This document shows positions 59,310 to 64,000 of a DNA stretch of 64,000 nt, piece by piece. How positions within the stretch are numbered: position 1 is the stretch's first letter; the number at the start of each line of letters is the position of its first letter. Location of the stretch: positions 1,047,501 to 1,111,500 of the forward strand of contig NZ_CP047146.1 of the NCBI RefSeq assembly GCF_009834125.1, given 5' to 3'. The notes below the pieces were generated by a model. That model saw only the letters and a list, made by a program, of their open reading frames with translations, was not told the DNA's origin and ran no database searches. Made by a program: the position numbers and the translations under genes. This stretch comes from Streptomyces sp. GS7. Its GTDB lineage: Bacteria > Actinomycetota > Actinomycetes > Streptomycetales > Streptomycetaceae.

Positions 59310-60679
59310 CGGCGACGCTCCTTCCGTAGGCGCCGGAGATTGACGTACATCACCGGCAGCACGAGCAGCAGCAGGAATACGGCGATCGCACTACCCAGCC
59401 CCTCGTTGACATCCGTACCGAACGAGGACTGGAAGAGCTGCAACGCCAGCACATTGGCGGACCGGAGACTGGAACCCGGCGCGATGATGTACACCAGGTC
59501 GAAGATCTTCAGCACATTGATCATCAGCGTGACCAGCACCACCACCAGCACCGGCGCCAGCAGCGGCACCGTGATCCGGCGGAACACCTGCCACTCGCCG
59601 GCCCCGTCCACCCGGGCCGCCTCCAGCAGCTCCCGCGGCACCCCCGCCAGCCCCGCCGCGATCAACACCATCGCGAAACCGGCCCACATCCACACATAAC
59701 TGCCGATGATGGCCGGGGTGACCAGCGCCGGACCCAGCCAGTCCACACCGTTGTACGCCGCCGCGAAATCCGCCCCCGGCAACCGGATCCGCGCCCCCAC
59801 CGCCTTCTCCGCCGGCAGCGCGAACGTCCCGTCCGCCGCCGTCGTCGCCGAGGCGACCACCGCCCCGTCCCGGACCGCCTGCACCGTCAGCCCGGCCAGC
59901 GCCTTCTCACCCGGGTCGATGACATTCGGCCGCCCACCGCCGCCCCGGGTGAAATCCAGCCAGGCCGTCCCGGTCACCATGCCCGGCCGCGCCCCGGCCG
60001 CCACCGCCTGCTTCGCGCCCCGTACGTCCCCCGGCTGCACCGCCACCAGCGGCAGCTTCACCGGCGACCCGGCCCGGACCACCGACGCCGTGGTGAACGA
60101 ACCGCCGCCGGACGGCCGCAGATCCGCGTTCGGCCGCGGCTTGGCCCCCGGGAACGGCGCCGGCGCGGCGAACGTGTCGTGCACCGCCACCCACACCGCG
60201 TTCGCCACCCCGCGCTGCGGATCCTGGTCGTACACCAGCCGGAAGATGATCCCCGCCGCCAGCATCGAGATCGCCATCGGCATGAACACCACCAGCTTGA
60301 ACGCGGTGCCCCAGCGCACCCGCTCCGTCAGCACCGCGAAGATCAACCCGAGCGCCGTCGACACCGCAGGCGCGACCACCACCCACACCACGTTGTTCCG
60401 CAACGCGGTCCGGATGCCGTCGTCCGAGAACATCCGCCCGTAATTGCCCAGCCCCACAAAGCCGTTGCCGGACGCGTCGAACAGACTCCGGTAGACCGAG
60501 AACCCGATGGGATAGACCACCAGCGCACCGAGCAGCACCAGCGCCGGCAGCAGGAACACCGCCGCCACCCAGGCCCGCGTCCCACTGACACCACGCCGCC
60601 GCCGGGCACCCCCACCGGCCGCCGCCCCGGCCGGTACGTCCGTGGCCTCCACCCCGGCCGGTACGTCCGCCTCACTCAT
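59306..60679 (-). CDS. Sugar ABC transporter permease (MalF type) with large inserted domain
   Basis: This 457-residue permease has VFLLPALVLLGALVVYPIGFSVYRSLFD as first helix. The EAA loop EAARVDGAGEWQVFRRITVPLLAPVL lies near residues 370-395. Between helices, residues of about 150-310 form a hydrophilic insert starting VYDQDPQRGVANAVWVAVHDTF and including AGLTVQAVRDGAVVASATTAADGTFALP, which reads like an Ig/carboxypeptidase-regulatory-type beta sandwich, probably outside the membrane. Ordinary MalF-type permeases in this group are near 300 residues. ATG at 60679 overlaps a small repeat-encoded frame upstream. Confidence 0.93.
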   Translation of the reverse strand: MSEADVPAGVEATDVPAGAAAGGGARRRRGVSGTRAWVAAVFLLPALVLLGALVVYPIGFSVYRSLFDASGNGFVGLGNYGRMFSDDGIRTALRNNVVWVVVAPAVSTALGLIFAVLTERVRWGTAFKLVVFMPMAISMLAAGIIFRLVYDQDPQRGVANAVWVAVHDTFAAPAPFPGAKPRPNADLRPSGGGSFTTASVVRAGSPVKLPLVAVQPGDVRGAKQAVAAGARPGMVTGTAWLDFTRGGGGRPNVIDPGEKALAGLTVQAVRDGAVVASATTAADGTFALPAEKAVGARIRLPGADFAAAYNGVDWLGPALVTPAIIGSYVWMWAGFAMVLIAAGLAGVPRELLEAARVDGAGEWQVFRRITVPLLAPVLVVVLVTLMINVLKIFDLVYIIAPGSSLRSANVLALQLFQSSFGTDVNEGLGSAIAVFLLLLVLPVMYVNLRRLRKERRR

Positions 60680-60870
60680 CGTGACGTCCTCCCGGTGCTC
60701 ATCGTGACGGGCACGCACACGGGCACGGACACGGCCGTGCACACGGACGTGGACGCGAACCCGAACAGGGACCGGAACAGGGACCGGAACAGGGACCGGA
60801 ACAGGGACCGGAACAGGGACCGGAACAGGGACCGGAACACGGACACCCGCGCCATCTCATGCCCCCTCAT
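60676..60870 (-). CDS. Possible small protein of SLFR repeats between lipoprotein and permease genes
   Basis: A 64-codon frame starts ATG 16 nt after the lipoprotein stop and ends in an ATGA overlap with the permease start. The 12-bp repeat encodes FRSL/SLFR six times. A G-rich AGAGGGC or AGGGGGC precedes the ATG. A repeat of 12 bp always keeps a frame open, so coding is uncertain; the coupling geometry is the only positive sign. Confidence 0.25.
   Translation of the reverse strand: MRGHEMARVSVFRSLFRSLFRSLFRSLFRSLFRSLFGFASTSVCTAVSVPVCVPVTMSTGRTSR
60761..60844. repeat. 7 x 12-bp tandem repeat
   Basis: Seven contiguous copies of CGGAACAGGGAC were found: five exact, the first (CCGAACAGGGAC) and last (CGGAACACGGAC) each with one change. 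They fill the spacer between the substrate-binding protein gene and the first permease gene of the same operon. No spacers separate the units, so this is not a CRISPR array. Confidence 0.97.
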
Positions 60871-60886
60871 GCCCTCTCATGCCCGC

Positions 60887-62263
60887 TCAGTGCCCGAACG
60901 CCTTCGCCGCGTCCGTCTCCAACTGCGCCTGCGTACCCGCGACATCCTTCGGGTTCTTCAGGAAGTCCTGCAGGTCCTTCCACTCGCCCTGGCCCGGCTT
61001 GCCGCCGAACGACGCGGGCGCCTGGTCGGACATGTCGAAGCGGAAACCGTCCCCCGCCGCGATCAGCGCCTTGGCGATCTTGCGCATCACGTCATCGGCG
61101 TACGCGGCCTGGTCCAGCTCCTTGTTGGCCGAGACGAACCCGCCCGCCTGCGCCCAGATCCTGGCCGCGTCCGTCGACGCCAGGAACGTCAGCAGCGCCT
61201 GCGCCGCCTTGCTGTCCTTCAGGGCCACCGCCGCGTCCCCGCCGGTCACCACCGGCGACTTCGCGCCCACCGCCGGGAACGGGAACACCTTGGCGTCCGT
61301 GCCGACCTTCGTCTTCGTCTGCGCGATGTTCGCCGCGGCGTAGTCGGCCGACGAGACCATCGCGGCCTTGGGGGTGTCACCCCCGCTGAACGTCTGCGTC
61401 ACCGACGTCGGGAAGTCCGTCTGCAGAGCGCCCGTATTGCCGCCCGCCAGCAGTTCCTTGCGCCCGAAGAGCTGGCCGAGGGTGGTCAGCGCCTGCTTCA
61501 CGGACGGGTCGGTCCACTTGATGTCGTGCTTGGCCAGCTGGTCGTACTTCTCCGGACCCGCCTGCGAAAGATAGACGTTCTCGAACCAGTCGGTCAGCGT
61601 CCAGCCGTCCGACCCGCCCACCGAGACCGGCTCCACACCCGACTCGGCAATCGTCTCCGCCGTCTTCAGGAACTGCGGCCAGGTACCGGGCTCCGTAACC
61701 CCCGCGTTCTGGAAGACCTTGGCGTTGTACCAGACCAGCGACTTGTTGCTGGCCTTGAAGTACACCCCGTACTCGGTGCCCTTGTGCGCACCCAGATCCC
61801 GCCACCCCTTGCTGAAGTTCTTCGCCAACTGCGCCTTGGCCTCCGCACCCAGCGGCTTCAGCCACCCCTTCTGCGCGAACTCGTTCAGCACGCCGACCTG
61901 CTGCAGCATGGCCACATCCGGCGGCCCGCCACCCGCGATCTTCGACCCGACGAACCCGGCCATGTCGTCCCCGCTCGGTACGAAGTCGACCTTGGCGCCG
62001 GTCCGCTTCTCGAACTCCGCCAGAACCTTGGTGAAGTTCTCCCGCTCGGCCCCCGTCCACACCGCCGTGACCTGCAACCGCTGCCCGCCGAGCTTCGGCA
62101 GCTGCACCGTGGGCACCGTCCCACCGCCCTTGGTCCCGCCCCCACTTCCACCACCGCTGCCACTGCCACCGCCACCGCAGGCGGCCAGCCCCAGCGCCAG
62201 CGTGGTGACCGCCGCCAACGCGGCAGCACCCCGTAAGCCCGTCCGGTCCATTCCTCTGCGCAT
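60887..62263 (-). CDS. Extracellular solute-binding lipoprotein of sugar ABC importer
   Basis: This 458-residue protein has a lipoprotein signal with lipobox LGLAAC (C29) followed by a Gly/Ser linker, then a family 1 solute-binding fold (LQVTAVWTGAERENFTKVLAEFEKRTGAKVDFV ... GSKIAGGGPPDVAMLQQVGVLNEFAQKGWL ... SNKSLVWYNAKVFQNAGV ... GGDAAVALKDSKAAQALLTFLAS). It captures a sugar or oligosaccharide outside the cell for the two permeases. ATG at 62263 was chosen over ATG 62251 because it gives a fuller basic n-region and has a GAGGGG about 9 nt upstream. Confidence 0.95.
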   Translation of the reverse strand: MRRGMDRTGLRGAAALAAVTTLALGLAACGGGGSGSGGGSGGGTKGGGTVPTVQLPKLGGQRLQVTAVWTGAERENFTKVLAEFEKRTGAKVDFVPSGDDMAGFVGSKIAGGGPPDVAMLQQVGVLNEFAQKGWLKPLGAEAKAQLAKNFSKGWRDLGAHKGTEYGVYFKASNKSLVWYNAKVFQNAGVTEPGTWPQFLKTAETIAESGVEPVSVGGSDGWTLTDWFENVYLSQAGPEKYDQLAKHDIKWTDPSVKQALTTLGQLFGRKELLAGGNTGALQTDFPTSVTQTFSGGDTPKAAMVSSADYAAANIAQTKTKVGTDAKVFPFPAVGAKSPVVTGGDAAVALKDSKAAQALLTFLASTDAARIWAQAGGFVSANKELDQAAYADDVMRKIAKALIAAGDGFRFDMSDQAPASFGGKPGQGEWKDLQDFLKNPKDVAGTQAQLETDAAKAFGH

Positions 62264-63102
62264 CCCCGCAACCCCTCGTCGCCGCGCCTGCCGTGCTCGT
62301 CGCTGCGCCTGCAGTGCCTCTCCCGCCACTGCCCGCCGCTTGCCGCTCGCCGTCCGGAGCAGTACCCGCCGGTGGTACGAAGCGGTGCGCGGTCGCCGTA
62401 CGAAGCGGTGCCGGCCGTGCAAGCAAGTGGTGCGTGCTACTGGTACGAAGCCGTGCGTGGTGGTGCGGTGGTCCCGGCACCAAGCGGTGCACGACGCGGA
62501 CAACCCGGCGCCGCTGGCACCCGATCCCTGATGCTTCGCACCTGGCACCTGGTACCTGACATTTGGCACCTGCGTGCACCAGGCCGCGCTCAGCCGCGTG
62601 TACGAAGCCGCGCTGCCGTCCGCTTCGGTTTCTACCGTCCGCTACTGCTGTCTGCTTCCGCTGCCCGCCGCTGCCTACTGCGCGCCTTGCTTCTGCCGCC
62701 GCTCGTCAACTGCCGATTCGCCTACGTTTACGTTGCCCACGGCCGTGCATGCCTGCATACGGCCGCGCCGCGCCGTCCCCTGTCGGATAGCCGTCCCCTG
62801 CCGGGTACCTGTGCCCTACTGGGTCGCTGTGCCCTGCCGGGTACCTGTGCCCTGTCGTGTACGCGTACGGTGTGCGACAGTCCTACGCCCCCACCACCGG
62901 CTCCGCAATACCGCCTTCCCGGCCAACTGCCCATTTGTGATGGGGCTGTTACGGACGGTGGGACATGTGTCGGGACGGCCCGCCACCGCCCCCCCGCAGC
63001 CCAGGCCCCACCGCCGACCCCCACGGCGCAGGCCCCAACGGCGCCCCGAAACCCTGCTCGCCGCCCCGAAAGCCCGCCCTCTTGCGGCAGCTACAACAGC
63101 AG
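62264..63102. other. 839-bp gene-free, repeat-rich stretch upstream of the sugar importer
   Basis: No convincing gene was found. Three repeat groups stand out: TACGAAGCGGTGC at 62376 and 62399 with decayed copies near 62443 and 62478; GGCACCTGGTACCTG-type units at about 62538-62580; and a 22-bp exact repeat at 62796-62817 and 62832-62853 (CCCTGCCGGGTACCTG core). The importer promoter should lie in the first 200 nt but no box pair was assigned. Confidence 0.6.
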
Positions 63103-64000
63103 CTACACCAGTGGCGGAGTTGCCGGCGCCCCCGAGGACTGGGCGGCGCGCTGCAGCGCGCTGGCCAGCAGGGCCAGGTCCGTCGGGCCGTTGCCCAGTT
63201 CGCGCAGCGGGCGCCGGGCCGGCGGGTCGCCCATCCGCGGCCACTCCAGGGGCACCACGGTCGGCCGGAGCGTGGACGTACGAGGTATGCGTCCGGTGAC
63301 CCGGCCCGCCTGGAACGGCGTCGAGGAGCCGTCCTCCGCGCGGTGCAGCCGTCCGCGTCCCGGCGGTACCGGCTCGGACGGGTCGGCGGCGGAGCCCAAC
63401 TGGATGCGCAGACCGGCCCGTTCGGCGGTCGCGGTGCCGTCCGTGCGGTCCGGGTGGCCGGTGGCGGCTATCAGGTGGACGCCCAGGTCCGCGCCGTCCC
63501 GGGCCACCGCCTCCAGGGCGCGCACCACGGAGCCGGCGGCCGGGCGGCCCGTGCTGCCGAGGGCGGGGGAGACCAGGGCGTCGAAGTCGTCGACGAGCAC
63601 GAAGAGGCGGGGCATGGGGGCGGCGGCCACGGCGGGATCGGAGGAGCCCGCGGTGCCCGGGGGCGGGGTGCCCGGGGCGCCGTTGCGGGACCGCAGGCGG
63701 AGTGTGCCGGTTTCTGAAGGGTCCGCCGGTGTGCCGCTTTCCTCATTGTTACGGCAACGATTACGGAGAGTGATTTGTTCCTGCGGAGTGTCACCGAGGG
63801 TGGCGGGGCCGGTGGTCTCGGCGGAGCGGCGCGGGGCGATGATGCGGGGCGCCGGGAGGTGCTTGGCGCGCCAGTCGGCGAAGGGCGTGCCGGCCAGTAT
63901 TTCCGCGCGCCGTTTGAGTTCGGAGGACAGGGCCTGGGCGAACTCCCGCATGCGCACCGGGTCGGAGGCGGCCAGATAGGTCGTCACGTGCGGGAGGTCC
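63103..64000 (-). CDS. Probable FtsK/SpoIIIE-type ATPase, C-terminal part (5' end outside window)
   Basis: The frame is open to the window edge (last codons read DLPHVTTYLAASDP), so this is the C-terminal 298 or so residues of a longer protein. Seen are AQALSSELKRRAEIL, a Walker-B-like RLFVLVDDFDALV, GSVVRALEAVARDGADLGVHLIAATGHPD (typical after Walker B in FtsK/SpoIIIE domains) and a final PGRGRLHR turn. Walker A is not in the window. Streptomyces encode long FHA/FtsK-SpoIIIE fusion proteins with such ends, which is the likeliest identity. A lower-GC patch encoding TLRNRCRNNEES interrupts the domain. Confidence 0.65.
   Translation of the reverse strand, partial: DLPHVTTYLAASDPVRMREFAQALSSELKRRAEILAGTPFADWRAKHLPAPRIIAPRRSAETTGPATLGDTPQEQITLRNRCRNNEESGTPADPSETGTLRLRSRNGAPGTPPPGTAGSSDPAVAAAPMPRLFVLVDDFDALVSPALGSTGRPAAGSVVRALEAVARDGADLGVHLIAATGHPDRTDGTATAERAGLRIQLGSAADPSEPVPPGRGRLHRAEDGSSTPFQAGRVTGRIPRTSTLRPTVVPLEWPRMGDPPARRPLRELGNGPTDLALLASALQRAAQSSGAPATPPLV

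Noticed and set aside
60761..60844. Tandem 12-bp repeat considered as a CRISPR array
   Set aside because: Units are contiguous with no spacers and no cas genes are nearby.

Overview
The window is high-GC actinobacterial chromosome, almost certainly from Streptomyces or a close relative. The evidence is a 23S rRNA of actinobacterial type, heavy use of GTG starts, strong G/C in third codon positions, the mtnA-mtrA-mtrB-lpqB / hpf / secA / 180-kDa NAD-glutamate dehydrogenase gene order, and a rare TTA leucine codon in one gene. No insertion sequence, phage, tRNA or CRISPR array was seen.

Layout. 1-2.5 kb: the 3' part of a 23S rRNA gene, a 5S rRNA gene and the rrn terminator. 2.8-8.6 kb (minus): a five-gene operon (membrane protein, DUF4129, DUF4350, MoxR ATPase, DUF58), a typical MoxR chaperone module. 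8.8-14.7 kb (plus): mtnA overlapping mtrA, then mtrB and lpqB, i.e. the MtrAB-LpqB envelope/cell-cycle signalling system. 15.2-18 kb: a comF-like gene, a 1.5-kb repeat- and hairpin-rich stretch with no convincing gene, and long-form hpf. 18.3-32 kb: an orphan NarL-type regulator, a YcaQ-like DNA glycosylase, a GNAT acetyltransferase, secA, an Rv3235-family gene, a DUF6912 gene, a HAD hydrolase and the 1653-aa NAD-GDH.

32-58 kb is a surface-glycan region. It holds a TagGH-like ABC exporter beside a TetR regulator, a transmembrane Ser/Thr kinase, a Tat-exported PIG-L deacetylase fused to a propeller-like domain, and a three-gene glycosylation module (YfhO-type GT-C, polyprenyl-phosphate GT2, GtrA flippase). 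It also holds three large GT2 proteins, one fused to a TagF-like CDP-glycerol polymerase domain, plus galE and two SAM methyltransferases. Together these suggest synthesis, export, glycosylation and tailoring of a teichoic-acid-like wall polymer. Inside it lies a small separate unit at 45.8-49.4 kb: a secreted alpha/beta hydrolase with a TTA codon, a TetR regulator, and a CocE/NonD hydrolase divergent from the TetR across a perfect 27-bp palindrome.

58.4-62.3 kb (minus): a sugar ABC importer (lipoprotein, two permeases, no ATPase), one permease carrying an extra domain of about 160 residues. The right edge holds the C-terminal part of a probable FtsK/SpoIIIE-type ATPase. A recurring oddity is that many gene-free stretches carry short degenerate tandem repeats.
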